Position numbers and translations under genes: made by a program. From JBLNDG01 sp050261415 (GTDB taxonomy: Bacteria; Bacillota; Clostridia; Lutisporales; Lutisporaceae): a stretch of DNA of 21,934 nucleotides. The DNA lies in NCBI GenBank assembly GCA_050261415.1, contig JBLNDG010000072.1:1-21934 (forward strand), written 5' to 3'. The notes under the pieces were generated by a model. That model saw only the letters and a program-made list of their open reading frames with translations, did not search any database and had not been told where the DNA came from. This document shows, in pieces, positions 1 to 8,080 of the stretch; positions within the stretch are counted from its first letter, which is position 1; the number at the start of each line of letters is the position of its first letter.

Positions 1-600
1 ATAATTAATACAAGCATAGGGGTAGCGGGCGGCGCAATTATAAGTATTTTTATCCAGGGAAGAACTGCCGGTGAAGTATTGTGGTTTGTATTGAATGGTT
101 ATAGATCCTCCACAGGAATAGAGGATTTGGATATGATTCTGAGAGGAGGAGGCATCAGCCCCATGGTGGAGGTTCTCCTGATAGTCATCGGGGCAGTAGC
201 CCTAAGCAGTTTGCTTGAGGGGACCAATATAATAAATCCTATAATTGAAGGTGTTGTGGACAGAGCCAGGAGTAAAGCCTCGCTTTTTATCAGGACGTCT
301 GCCTTTAGTAGTCTGCTTACTGTTGTTACTTGCGACCAGACTGCAGGAATAATACTGCTGGGCAAGCTCCTGCAAAAGAAGTATAAAGAGCTTGATATAG
401 AAAGGGTAAAGCTTGCAAGGACAATATCCGATACAGGGACTACCATCGCTCCGCTAATACCTTGGAACGTAAATTCAATTATCATACTGGCAATAACCGG
501 TGTTGCTACAGTCCAGTATGCCCCTTTTGCGGTGCTGTGCTATCTGGCACCTATTATTACCATTATTTCCGGGTACCTTAAAGAAAAATCGGTATATTAG
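1..600 (+). CDS. NhaC-type Na+/H+ antiporter family protein, C-terminal part (5' truncated by window)
   Basis: The frame is open from base 1 to a TAG at 598, so the true start lies upstream of the window. About 199 residues are visible, with hydrophobic segments separated by short polar loops. The stretch containing CDQTAG, followed by a basic loop and then SDTGTTIAPLIPWN, is typical of the C-terminal half of the NhaC/YfcC-like ion transporter superfamily (integral membrane, cation:proton or organic-acid exchange). A TTG at 79 with weak upstream context is probably internal. The transported ion or substrate cannot be told from this fragment. It is a different gene from the second NhaC-family member at 14.7-16.1 kb and has no operon link to it. 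The next gene begins 81 bases downstream with its own ribosome binding site. Confidence 0.8.
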   Translation: MINTSIGVAGGAIISIFIQGRTAGEVLWFVLNGYRSSTGIEDLDMILRGGGISPMVEVLLIVIGAVALSSLLEGTNIINPIIEGVVDRARSKASLFIRTSAFSSLLTVVTCDQTAGIILLGKLLQKKYKELDIERVKLARTISDTGTTIAPLIPWNVNSIIILAITGVATVQYAPFAVLCYLAPIITIISGYLKEKSVY

Positions 601-621
601 CAGTGATTTATATTGTAAACC

Positions 622-651
622 TTGTCCGTATGTGGAATAATTATATATAAA
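622..651 (+). promoter_or_regulatory. possible sigma-A promoter of the DegV gene
   Basis: TTGTCC (622-627) and TATAAA (646-651) are separated by 18 bases, about 30 bases ahead of the DegV start. The match is weak and the region is AT-rich. Confidence 0.3.
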
Positions 652-681
652 ATGCAGAAGCGTTATAAGGAGGATGTGTTA

Positions 682-1518
682 ATGCATATAAGATTAGTTG
701 CAGACAGCAGCTGCGACTTGAATGACGGTTTAAGGAAAGAACTGGGGATAAAATTGGTACCTTTGACACTTGAAGTTGGCAAAAGTACATACAAGGATGA
801 TGAAAACCTCTATGTAAAGGCAATGCTTGAGGAAATGAAGCAGAGTCCGGTTTCGCCAAAAACCGCATGCCCTTCGCCAAATGATTTTGTCAAAGCCTTT
901 GAAGGCCCGGAAAGCGTTTTTGCGGTGACATTAAGCTCTGCCTTGAGCGGTACTTATGACAGCGCAATGCTTGCGAGGAAAATCCTTCTGGAAAAAATGG
1001 ACAATAAATTCATACATGTATTTGATTCCTTGAGCGCTTCTATTGGAGAAACACTGATCAGCATCAAAATTTTTGAGCTGGCGAAAAAAAGCTATGACAA
1101 CCTGCAAATTGTAGATAAGGTTAATGAATATATTAAAGGCATGAAAACTTATTTCCTGCTTGAATCCTTGGAAAACCTTGTGAAAGCAGGCAGATTGAAC
1201 AAAGTAAAGGGAAGGATTGCATCCCTGTTGAATATAAAACCGATAATGGGTGCCACTGAAGAAGGCACGATAAAGCTGGTAGAGGATGTAAGAGGCTATA
1301 AAAGAGCTTTCATGAGATTTGTGGAGATAATAGGTGAGCAAGGGGATAAGCTTGAGGAAAAGGTTATAGGAATAGCCCACTGCAATTGCCTTGAAAGGGC
1401 TGAAGAATTTAAGAGGGAGCTTTTAAAAAGGTATAAGTTTAAAGATGTAATAATAGTAGAGACAGCAGGTTTAAGCAGTGTGTATGCCAATCAGGGAGGC
1501 TTGATTGTGGCATTTTAA
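682..1518 (+). CDS. DegV family fatty-acid-binding protein
   Basis: The start is ATG 682, placed 6 bases after AAGGAGGATG-like Shine-Dalgarno sequence. A longer in-frame TTG at 622 lacks one. The 278-residue product has the DegV length and its signature pieces: an N-terminal LVADSSCDL segment, SSALSGTYDSA in the first third, VFDSLSASIGE in the middle, and ENLVKAGRLNKVKG, the usual DegV linker helix region. Members bind a fatty acid in a cleft between two alpha/beta domains; in Firmicutes some act as FakB, presenting fatty acids to the kinase FakA. No fakA homologue is visible here, so the specific role is not assigned. The protein should be cytosolic, as no signal peptide is present. It is transcribed singly and ends at a bidirectional terminator shared with the convergent peptidase gene. 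Confidence 0.9.
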   Translation: MHIRLVADSSCDLNDGLRKELGIKLVPLTLEVGKSTYKDDENLYVKAMLEEMKQSPVSPKTACPSPNDFVKAFEGPESVFAVTLSSALSGTYDSAMLARKILLEKMDNKFIHVFDSLSASIGETLISIKIFELAKKSYDNLQIVDKVNEYIKGMKTYFLLESLENLVKAGRLNKVKGRIASLLNIKPIMGATEEGTIKLVEDVRGYKRAFMRFVEIIGEQGDKLEEKVIGIAHCNCLERAEEFKRELLKRYKFKDVIIVETAGLSSVYANQGGLIVAF

Positions 1519-1554
1519 AAAGAAAAGGGACTTGTCAAAGTCCCCTTTCTTTTG
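1517..1554. terminator. bidirectional intrinsic terminator between convergent genes
   Basis: An AAGAAAAGGGACTT arm and its near-perfect complement AAGTCCCCTTTCTT flank a tiny loop, with A-rich and T-rich tails on the two sides. It serves the DegV gene (+) and the peptidase gene (-). Confidence 0.85.
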
Positions 1555-1560
1555 GTGTAG

Positions 1561-2912
1561 TTATTCGAAAATGAGCTCTTTATTAATGGATTTATATTTA
1601 TTAACCTTGGCCTTCAAACCGTTGAATGACTGGGGCATAGGTGTTTTTGCAATATCGTATGTCATAGCTGTTACAAGTGAACCCACCTTATACAGGTTAT
1701 CCAGCTGGATTTTATCCAGGGAGTCTTCATCGGTATGGTAATACGGGTCTGGATTGACATCCAGGAAAACTGATGGAATTCCTGAAAGTTCAAAGGCTTC
1801 ATGGTCGCTGGAGCTGGATGTGCTGCGGGAGTGCCGATAACCGAACTTATCCAGGTAAGCCTCTGCCAAATCAGCGATAAAGGATTCCGCATCTTCATTA
1901 ACTGTCATAACTCCTACTGTATCGCCTACACCAACCATATCCATGTTGATCATGGCAACAGTATCGCTAAGCTCTTCTTCACTCAGGGAATTCACATATT
2001 GATATGAGCCTACAAGACCAATTTCTTCAGCTCCGAAGGCTGCAAATTTAATATCATAGGCAAGCTTTTCCTTGGAAAGCACTCTTGCTGCCTCAAGCAT
2101 AGTTGCAACGCCGGAAGCATTGTCATTTGCACCTGGTGTGTTGACACAGTCTATGTGTGCACCCATTACTATTGTGCCGTTATGCTTATTACCCCTATCT
2201 GCCTTCAGTGTACCAATAACATTTTGTGATGTTCCATATACTACTTCACAGTCTGCATATATTTTCATCGTGACAGTATTCCCGGCGTCCAGAAGACCCT
2301 TAATGTACAGGCCGTCCTCCTGCAGCATTCCATTGCGGGGATTTGTCCGGGGTCACCCAGTGTACCGTTTACCGCACCAGGCCTGTTGTTGAATATTATT
2401 ACGCCTACGGCTCCTGCGTCGGCAGCATTCTGTACCTTTTCTGCGAAGGTTATTTCGCCCCTTTGAATCAAAGCAATTTTGCCATTGACATCAGCAGTGA
2501 AATCCTCCGGATGGCCAAGATTGCAATATACAACTTCTGCGGTTACCCCCTCCTGCGGTGACGAAGGAGAATACTGGAAAATGGCAGTCTGGAAGCTTTT
2601 GGCTTCGGGGCTTACCATCTCAAGCGAGCCTTCGTGTTCAAACCAGTTTACAATATCAAATTCCTGCCTTTCCACTGTCAGACCATAGCTTTCAAGCTGT
2701 TCCGCCACATAGTCAAAAGCGGCTCTTTCGCCTTCGGTGCCGGTCATTCTGGCGTCATCAACACTTGCCAGGGTTTCAATATGGCTGTAAATATTATCGG
2801 CTGATACATCATTGAATATTTCCTTATGTACCGGAGCTGCATATACAAAGGATGAAACCACCAGTGCCAGAATCAAAATAAAGGATGGCACCTTGATATG
2901 TTTTTTATACAT
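1561..2912 (-). pseudogene. secreted M28 family aminopeptidase with PA domain, broken by a one-base frameshift
   Basis: Two overlapping minus-strand frames (2912-2265 and 2328-1561) together give a roughly 450-residue M28 zinc peptidase. The first part has a signal peptide (MYKKHIKV..., hydrophobic core to VYAAP), then a protease-associated domain ending in FNNRPGA..GTLGDPGQIPAM. The second resumes with MLQEDG and carries the M28 metal and catalytic residues: GAHIDCV, GANDNASGVA, FGAEEIGLVGS, INMDMVG and SSSDHEAF. The break lies near 2325-2335, where the family expects a codon series like Ala-Ile-Gly-Met-Leu and one base is missing. The start ATG 2912 follows an AAGGGGGA-like ribosome binding site. 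Either the gene is a recent pseudogene, the protein is made by rare slippage, or the base is a sequencing error. All catalytic residues are intact on the downstream side, which favours a very recent lesion or an error. Length and order are otherwise normal. Confidence 0.85.
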
Positions 2913-2981
2913 TATGTTTCCCCCTTTTATTTTTTTCTATTGCGACACAAAGAACTGAGGACTAGGAAAAGCCGGCTTAAG

Positions 2982-2995
2982 TACTGTGCACAGTA
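2982..2995. promoter_or_regulatory. 14-bp perfect palindrome upstream of the peptidase gene
   Basis: TACTGTGCACAGTA is fully self-complementary and sits 70 bases upstream of the peptidase start in a gene-poor 300-base gap (2913-3215). It could be a dimeric repressor operator. No regulator is identified. Apart from this and the hairpin at 3111-3133 I see nothing in the gap. Confidence 0.4.
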
Positions 2996-3110
2996 TGTCA
3001 ATGGATATCCTAATTTAATGATATTAATGCAGGAAATAATTGTCAACGCTAACAAGTCGTGTAATTTCAACGGCAAAGCACAATAAATGGGCCTTGAATT
3101 AAGAAGAATG

Positions 3111-3133
3111 TCAGATATGCCTTTCATATCTGA
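3111..3133. other. 9-bp inverted repeat / hairpin
   Basis: TCAGATATG and CATATCTGA flank a five-base loop. There is no T-tract on either strand, so it is not a normal intrinsic terminator. Confidence 0.4.
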
Positions 3134-3233
3134 AAAATAAGCACATTATCCGGTGTTCTGAGTATATTTGCACTACAAAGCAGCTGATATGGTAAAATAA
3201 TCTAGGAGAATTGGATTGATAGGGGGTAGCTCT

Positions 3234-3617
3234 GTGGACAAAGCCAAAATAATAGAGGTATGTAGGTCTTTAAGCATAAGCCAATGCAAGTATTGTGTGG
3301 GCTTTGGAGCTGCACTGGTTTTATATGGAATCAAAGTATCGACAAATGATGTAGATATCGAGGTTATTCCTGAGGTATTCGAAGCATTTTCTGGTAATTA
3401 TCCGATAAAGTACTGCAGTGATGGAGAAGCGTATATAAGTATCGATGATGTTGTAGATATGTTCAAGTGTAGTAATCTTCCTTCAAAACCCGTGATTATC
3501 AATGGCATTCCGGTATTTCCATTGCAGAATATTTTGGAAAAGAAGAAAAGGCTGGGAAGGACTAAAGACATCAAGGATATAGAAATGATTGAAAGCTTTC
3601 TGCAGGGCAAGCTGTAA
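3234..3617 (+). CDS. small nucleotidyltransferase-like protein (hypothetical)
   Basis: GTG 3234 is preceded by AGGGGG with a 7-base gap, giving a 127-residue protein; a TTG at 3216 with TAGGAGA upstream would add six residues and cannot be excluded. The core GFGAALVLYG followed by STNDVDIEV resembles the minimal nucleotidyltransferase (MNT/AbiEii-like) pattern, in which a glycine-rich turn precedes an Asp-x-Asp metal pair (here D-V-D). The C-terminal LEKKKRLGRTKDIKDIEMIESFL resembles the helix that ends many such proteins, with an R-x-K-D-x-x-D pattern. Partners such as a HEPN toxin or AbiEi antitoxin are not next to it. It stands alone between divergent and downstream surface genes, so the substrate and role are unknown. 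The protein should be cytosolic. Confidence 0.6.
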   Translation: MDKAKIIEVCRSLSISQCKYCVGFGAALVLYGIKVSTNDVDIEVIPEVFEAFSGNYPIKYCSDGEAYISIDDVVDMFKCSNLPSKPVIINGIPVFPLQNILEKKKRLGRTKDIKDIEMIESFLQGKL

Positions 3618-3641
3618 CTATACATAATACTGTGGTATAAT
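3612..3641 (+). promoter_or_regulatory. extended -10 promoter of the SLH-GH18 gene
   Basis: TGGTATAAT (3633-3641) is an extended -10 element. A poor -35 (CTGTAA, 3612-3617) lies 18 bases upstream. The TTG start follows 56 bases later. Confidence 0.5.
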
Positions 3642-3697
3642 AGTGTCCAGGGGTTAATAGGTTTAGCCCGGATTATACATATACGGAGGTATAAAAA

Positions 3698-5482
3698 TTG
3701 AAAAGACACGCAGCAATATTTGCAGCAATTCTAATGTTTATGGCAAATATAGCGGGATTCTTTAGTACTGTTGACGCAAGTACAACAAGTAAAACTGCTA
3801 ATTTGCCTTATGAAGTGGAGCTTTTTTCGGATGTACCCGAGAGCCATTGGGCTTTTGAAGATATTCACTATTTTCGTTATCTGAATATTACCCAGGGTAT
3901 AGGGGACAACAAATTCGGACTTGGACAGCAGGTAAAAAGAAGCGAATTCATAACCATGCTGGTACGCCTAATGAATTGGGAGCTTGTTAAAACTGACAAG
4001 AGCACCTTCTCGGATGTCGGCAAGGATAAGTGGTACCATGATTATATTGAGACTGCTGTAACAAAAGGTGCAATAATTAAAGAATCTGGGAGGTTCAATC
4101 CAGATGCATATATAACAAGAGAGGATATTGCCAAGGCAATAGTAAGAAGCCTGGGATATGAAGAATTGGCAAAGCAGCTTCAATACCTGCCGAGCCAGTT
4201 CAAAGACGTAAAGGAAAATGCGGAATATATAAACATTGCTAAGGATTTTGGCATTTCCAACGGCTTGGATGGCGTAAGCTTCCTTCCCAAAAGTACTGCA
4301 AAAAAAGAAGAAGCAGTGGCTATGCTCGTTCGCATGTACGAAAGGCTGAATGGACCAATCAAAGAGTTGCATGCGTTTTATGCAATTAAGGCATATGACC
4401 AGGTCGATTTGATTAGCGGCTTAAACTCTGTGAGCTTTGGATGGAGCAGGCTGGAATACGACAACAGCAGAAAACAGTTTGCAGTATCGGCAGCTAAGAG
4501 TGATACCAGCGATTTTTATATCCCGGATGCCTCTTCGGTGCCTGTTGATATCGCAAAGCAGGGAAATGCCACAGTTCAGCTGAACCTGTATGCTTCAAAT
4601 GATGTTAAAGTGCTTGACGCAAACAGCAATACAAATATGGGTATGGTGGAGAGCCTGCTGTCAAGCAATGAGGCTCAGAACTCAGTAATTCAGCAAATAG
4701 TACAAATGCTTAACAATACTCCGGCAGGAGAAAAAAACCTGACTTTTGACGGTATAGTTGTAGATTTTGAAAATATGCGGGGAGAGAAACTCAGCAAACT
4801 ATATGATGAGTTTTTACTCAAACTGAAAACTGAGCTTTCCCAATATAATAAGAAGCTATATGTAGCGGTTCACCCAAAAAGAGCAAAGGGACAAGCCTAT
4901 TATGACGGCTATGATTATAAGACTATAGGAGAAATAGCAGATAAGGTTATTTTGATGGCCCATGATTATAATGCGACTAAGCTTACAGAAGCCGAAATGT
5001 CCATTGGATATAACGATACACCCTTGACCCCGATAGATGAAGTATATTACGCCCTTAAAACCATAACTGACAAGAAAACGGGAGTAGCTGACACAAGCAA
5101 GATATTGCTGCAGATATCCTTTGATACGGTTCAGTGGAAAATGGTTGACGGCAAGGTTATAAACCAGAATGCTTATCGTCCCTCGTATTCACAGATTAAG
5201 GAGCGTCTTGAGAAAAATGATCCGGGATCGGATTTGGTGATAAAGTATTCCACAAAGCTTGAGAGCCCATGGCTTACCTACCACAATACCGGTGACAATA
5301 CGGACAATATAATATGGTATGAAGACAGCAGAAGCGTCGATGCAAAAATAAAGCTGGCAAAATTGTTCGGGGTACAGGGAATATCTTTATGGCGCCTGGG
5401 GAATATACCGGCTTATGATGATGCAAACAGCAGCAAGCTTTATCTTGATGTATGGCAGGGAATCAAGAACCAGATGAAATAG
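3698..5482 (+). CDS. S-layer anchored glycoside hydrolase family 18-like protein (3 SLH domains + GH18)
   Basis: TTG 3698 follows CGGAGGT with a 7-base gap and begins a signal peptide (MKRHAAIFAAILMFM...VDAS). Three S-layer homology repeats follow at about residues 41-95 (FSDVPESHWAFEDI), 103-157 (FSDVGKDKWYHDYI) and 167-216 (FKDVKENAEYINIA). These bind pyruvylated secondary cell-wall polymer. Residues from about 225 to 594 look like the GH18 barrel found in peptidoglycan-acting or spore-coat proteins of the YaaH/YdhD kind. The active-site strand reads FDGIVVDFENM (Asp351 to Glu358): the catalytic Glu and the adjacent Asp356 are present, but the middle Asp/Asn of the usual DGxDxDxE pattern is Val. 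HDYNAT and the late GVQGISLWRLGN fit barrel strands beta-6 and beta-8. The likely role is an exported wall hydrolase or lectin-like wall protein. It is monocistronic. Confidence 0.85.
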   Translation: MKRHAAIFAAILMFMANIAGFFSTVDASTTSKTANLPYEVELFSDVPESHWAFEDIHYFRYLNITQGIGDNKFGLGQQVKRSEFITMLVRLMNWELVKTDKSTFSDVGKDKWYHDYIETAVTKGAIIKESGRFNPDAYITREDIAKAIVRSLGYEELAKQLQYLPSQFKDVKENAEYINIAKDFGISNGLDGVSFLPKSTAKKEEAVAMLVRMYERLNGPIKELHAFYAIKAYDQVDLISGLNSVSFGWSRLEYDNSRKQFAVSAAKSDTSDFYIPDASSVPVDIAKQGNATVQLNLYASNDVKVLDANSNTNMGMVESLLSSNEAQNSVIQQIVQMLNNTPAGEKNLTFDGIVVDFENMRGEKLSKLYDEFLLKLKTELSQYNKKLYVAVHPKRAKGQAYYDGYDYKTIGEIADKVILMAHDYNATKLTEAEMSIGYNDTPLTPIDEVYYALKTITDKKTGVADTSKILLQISFDTVQWKMVDGKVINQNAYRPSYSQIKERLEKNDPGSDLVIKYSTKLESPWLTYHNTGDNTDNIIWYEDSRSVDAKIKLAKLFGVQGISLWRLGNIPAYDDANSSKLYLDVWQGIKNQMK

Positions 5483-5560
5483 TAAAATAGTCCTATTTTT
5501 CTAAGATTACCCTGAAAAGTTGGAACATTTTACGAAAAATATATCAAAAGTAGATATCAA

Positions 5561-5650
5561 AATCTCCGAAAGGGCAAAACTGCTGAAAGGCAGGGACGCA
5601 AAGCTGCGGACCTAAAGGAAACCATGGTGGCCGGGCTGCCGAAGGGAAAA
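5561..5650 (+). promoter_or_regulatory. cyclic di-GMP-I (GEMM-I) riboswitch
   Basis: The region carries the hallmark order of the class: AGGGCAAA (5571-5578), a GAAA tetraloop hairpin (CTGCTGAAAGGCAG), GGGACGCAAAGC, a CCTAAAGG tetraloop-receptor segment, then ATGGTGGCCGGGCTGCCGAAGG. It lies 60 bases upstream of the stalk-domain protein start, in the same orientation. No terminator hairpin is evident between aptamer and gene. AATCTCC (5561-5567) can pair perfectly with GGAGATT (5668-5674), which may close the outer stem or act in the expression platform. Confidence 0.95.
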
Positions 5651-5710
5651 GGGGAAGAATTATATCAGGAGATTACATATATCTACCAACAAATAAATGG
5701 AGGGATATGT

Positions 5711-6577
5711 ATGAGAAACATGAAAAGAACATTTGCATTGCTATTGACACTTGTAATGGTTTTTAGCTTGACTCTGATGTCTGCTGTATTCGCAGCCGGC
5801 GGTAATGGCAAGGGAAGCGATAAGCCAAAAACTACTGAGACAGGAAAGGACAATGGTAACGGTAAAGGTAATGCCATAGAAAACAATACACAAACTCAGG
5901 AAACTACAACTGAGGGTACAGTGGAAGAAACCAAGGAACAAAAGGCTGTCAAAGAAAAAGACAAAGTAATGGATATCAAGAATGAATTGAAGCAGCAGCT
6001 TTTAGAGGCTCAGAAATCTGGAAATGCGGCACTTGCACAGCAAATAACCGCTCAAATGGTACAGGTCAAGGAACAGCTTAAAGAAATGGTGAAAAGCGGC
6101 TATACAGAAGAGGAATTGAATCAGCTTCAGCTTGCTGTACAAAATGCTTTACAGGCTGACCCAACATTACAGGCTGCTCCTGTTGAAAGCCTCATAGCAA
6201 AGGGTAAGAGTCTGAAGCTTGACATACCACCGGTTATAAAGGATGGGAAAATGCTTGTGCCGGTTAGAGCCTTTTCACAGGCTTTCGGTGCAGAAGTAGA
6301 ATGGAACGCTGAGGATCACACAGTTACTATAGTTAAAGACGGTGTGGAAATTGTAATCAAAACCGACAGCAACATAGTATTGATAAACGGTGTTGAAACA
6401 GATCTTGGTATGCCTGTAAAGGCAATAAACGGAAGGAATGTGCTTCCTGTAGGCTTCCTGGCAGAAAAGCTGGGTCTTAAGGTGGAAGAAGATGAAGACG
6501 GTACTGTAGAGGTTGGCGAGGACGAGGGTGATACCACAACAGGCGACACTACAACAAATACTACCACAGGAAACTAA
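5711..6577 (+). CDS. secreted stalk-domain (copper amine oxidase N-terminal-like) protein under c-di-GMP control
   Basis: ATG 5711 is preceded by GGAGGG with a 6-base gap; the open frame extends upstream only through the riboswitch. The 288-residue product has a signal peptide (MRNMKRTFALLLTL...VFA), a low-complexity Gly/Lys/Thr/Glu-rich linker, a helical Gln/Lys-rich segment (about residues 90-150, probably coiled coil), and a beta-rich domain at about 165-255. That domain contains KMLVPVRAFSQAFGAEVEWN and NVLPVGFLAEKLGLKV, the pattern of the copper amine oxidase N-terminal (PF07833) stalk domain common in clostridial surface proteins. The tail is an acidic then Thr-rich repeat. No catalytic amine oxidase domain is present, so this is not an enzyme of that type. 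The riboswitch suggests a role in surface attachment or matrix when c-di-GMP changes. A strong terminator follows. Confidence 0.8.
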   Translation: MRNMKRTFALLLTLVMVFSLTLMSAVFAAGGNGKGSDKPKTTETGKDNGNGKGNAIENNTQTQETTTEGTVEETKEQKAVKEKDKVMDIKNELKQQLLEAQKSGNAALAQQITAQMVQVKEQLKEMVKSGYTEEELNQLQLAVQNALQADPTLQAAPVESLIAKGKSLKLDIPPVIKDGKMLVPVRAFSQAFGAEVEWNAEDHTVTIVKDGVEIVIKTDSNIVLINGVETDLGMPVKAINGRNVLPVGFLAEKLGLKVEEDEDGTVEVGEDEGDTTTGDTTTNTTTGN

Positions 6578-6620
6578 GGAACACAAGCGTTTATTCAGAA
6601 ATTCATATATTTAATAACGA

Positions 6621-6658
6621 ATAGAGACTGATAATTATTTTGTCAGTCTCTATTTTTA
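6621..6658 (+). terminator. intrinsic terminator
   Basis: ATAGAGACTGA and TCAGTCTCTAT form an 11-bp stem with an 11-base loop, followed by TTTT. Confidence 0.9.
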
Positions 6659-6726
6659 AAAAATCACTCTATTTGATTGATGGAAATTATGCTTTACCAT
6701 TTACATCTATTGGGGGAGGTGATATA

Positions 6727-7290
6727 TTGAAGAGGATATTATCCATACTGGTAGTAGTACTGATGTTGGCGGGCTGCACGGCGCAGCCAAAGCAGGTTGT
6801 ACAGCAGCCGGTAGAGCAAAGCAAACCACTTGTGGAACAAGGGGATAAGATTGAGGATTCGGGAGATAAGGCTTCAGAAGGCAGCAACTTGTTCGATGCA
6901 AGAAAGGTAAATGTAGGGGACGAGGTAGCCGGCCTAAAAATTGTAAAAGTTGAGATTCCAAGCAGAACTGAAAAGGATTATGATGCGTATGTGAGTTTCG
7001 AAGGCGAGGTCACAGTAAAAGGTACATATAAGCACAATCAGGATGATGAATTCCTGGACCATGAAATAAGCTTCCATGTAGATGCGGAATCGGCAGGGAA
7101 GCTTCCCAAACTGGCCCATGATGAGAGAAATGTATGGTTCACGTTTATGAACCACGATGAAGCTGAAAAAGCTTTCGGACCTCCCGGAAGCGAGGGAGAA
7201 GCCGAAATCATTATAAGGAATTATAGTATTAATTATGCGCATACAGAAATTTGGAATACTGCAGAGTTGGTTAAGGTAGTACAGAAATAG
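6727..7290 (+). CDS. lipoprotein of unknown function
   Basis: TTG 6727 follows GGGGGAGGTGATATA, which decides this start over an upstream TTG at 6640. The 187-residue protein begins MKRILSILVVVLMLAGC, a type II signal peptide with lipobox LAGC, then a Gln/Lys/Glu-rich tether. The remaining domain (from about FDARKVNVGDEVAGL) alternates short hydrophobic strands with charged turns, consistent with a small beta-sandwich on the outer face of the membrane. I recognise no family. It is flanked by terminators on both sides (6621-6658 and 7299-7331) and is therefore a single-gene unit. Confidence 0.75.
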   Translation: MKRILSILVVVLMLAGCTAQPKQVVQQPVEQSKPLVEQGDKIEDSGDKASEGSNLFDARKVNVGDEVAGLKIVKVEIPSRTEKDYDAYVSFEGEVTVKGTYKHNQDDEFLDHEISFHVDAESAGKLPKLAHDERNVWFTFMNHDEAEKAFGPPGSEGEAEIIIRNYSINYAHTEIWNTAELVKVVQK

Positions 7291-7298
7291 CAAAATGA

Positions 7299-7331
7299 AA
7301 AGTTGCCTGTCAAAATGACAGGCAACTTTCT
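7299..7331. terminator. bidirectional intrinsic terminator
   Basis: AAAGTTGCCTGTC and its exact complement GACAGGCAACTTT (13 bp) enclose a five-base loop. The lipoprotein (+) and the small membrane gene (-) converge on it. Confidence 0.85.
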
Positions 7332-7347
7332 CTATACAATGAAATAG

Positions 7348-7479
7348 TTATTTCTTTTTGCTTTCATCATTCAGCTTTTCATTCTGCTTTTCGGTTTTGT
7401 GTGATAAGTGTATCAATAATGCGCCGCCGACGAAAAAGACTGCCATCAACGCAAATATAAGGATATCTCCGCTGCTCAT
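7348..7479 (-). CDS. 43-residue single-pass membrane protein (hypothetical)
   Basis: On the minus strand an ATG at 7479 follows GAGGAGGTGAAACG, an excellent ribosome binding site. The 43-residue product starts MSSGDILIFALMAVFFVG, has one membrane helix (about residues 5-22) and a short, charged Lys/Glu/Asn-rich cytoplasmic tail. It lies 23 bases downstream of the next gene in the same orientation and probably forms a two-gene unit with it. No family is recognised. The strong translation signal is the main reason to call it a gene. Confidence 0.65.
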   Translation of the reverse strand: MSSGDILIFALMAVFFVGGALLIHLSHKTEKQNEKLNDESKKK

Positions 7480-7502
7480 CGTTTCACCTCCTCGGTATCA
7501 AT

Positions 7503-7874
7503 TTACTCGAAGGAGGTACAGCCCTTATATTTGCTCCCGTTGAAATAGCTTGGTATCCGTGAAAATATCACATCTCTTATATCAAAGCTTTGTCCGAGGC
7601 TTAATATGTGGTAATTTCCTTTATAAGAAAAAATAATAGCCAATATAAACAGGAGTAAAAGGCTTGTCTTGTATATTTTGTATGTTTTGTCCTTATTGGA
7701 GTTATTAATGGCAGTAATGCTGTAATTATAAGTTAAATTTTTTATAAAGCTGCCTTTTATATCCTGGTTTGCAGTAAAGGATGCGGGAACCTGACCGGAA
7801 GACAGTGCCAACTGCAGCACTATTGCTATTATAATAATATACGGAAGAGTTTTTCGCAGGCTTCTATCAGTCAT
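7503..7874 (-). CDS. small two-helix membrane protein (hypothetical)
   Basis: ATG 7874 on the minus strand follows GAAGGGAGGTTTGAAC; an in-frame start 18 bases upstream falls ahead of this site and is less likely. The 123-residue product has a basic N-terminus, a membrane helix (LPYIIIIAIVLQLALS), an extracytoplasmic loop with several Asn and Thr, and a second helix (SLLLLFILAIIFSY), ending in a short hydrophilic tail with one Cys. I recognise no family. It leads the 43-residue membrane protein gene. Both sit on the edge of the scarred insertion-sequence region and have no partner that hints at a function. Confidence 0.6.
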   Translation of the reverse strand: MTDRSLRKTLPYIIIIAIVLQLALSSGQVPASFTANQDIKGSFIKNLTYNYSITAINNSNKDKTYKIYKTSLLLLFILAIIFSYKGNYHILSLGQSFDIRDVIFSRIPSYFNGSKYKGCTSFE

Positions 7875-8080
7875 GTTCAAACCTCCCTTCACCTTTGAAT
7901 ATAAGAATTATACCTTTAAAAAATAAAAATATAAAGGTTGAAGTAAAGACTAAAAAATCAATTTAATCAAAGGATATTTTGCTTTCTCGATATAGCATTG
8001 TAAATCTGACTGCAGGTCATCCAACAAGCAAAAATACAGGCGGATGTATTTTAAAATTATAATTTACGGAAATTAAATAA

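Noticed and set aside
2898..3127. Short reading frames on both strands in the gap upstream of the peptidase
   Set aside because: No ribosome binding site, composition like random AT-rich sequence, and mutual overlap.
5624..5710. Coding extension upstream of the stalk-domain protein
   Set aside because: It would read through the c-di-GMP riboswitch; ATG 5711 has its own ribosome binding site and begins the signal peptide.
7358..7543. 61-codon plus-strand frame
   Set aside because: It is the antisense of the 43-residue membrane protein and the gene ahead of it, which have good minus-strand signals.
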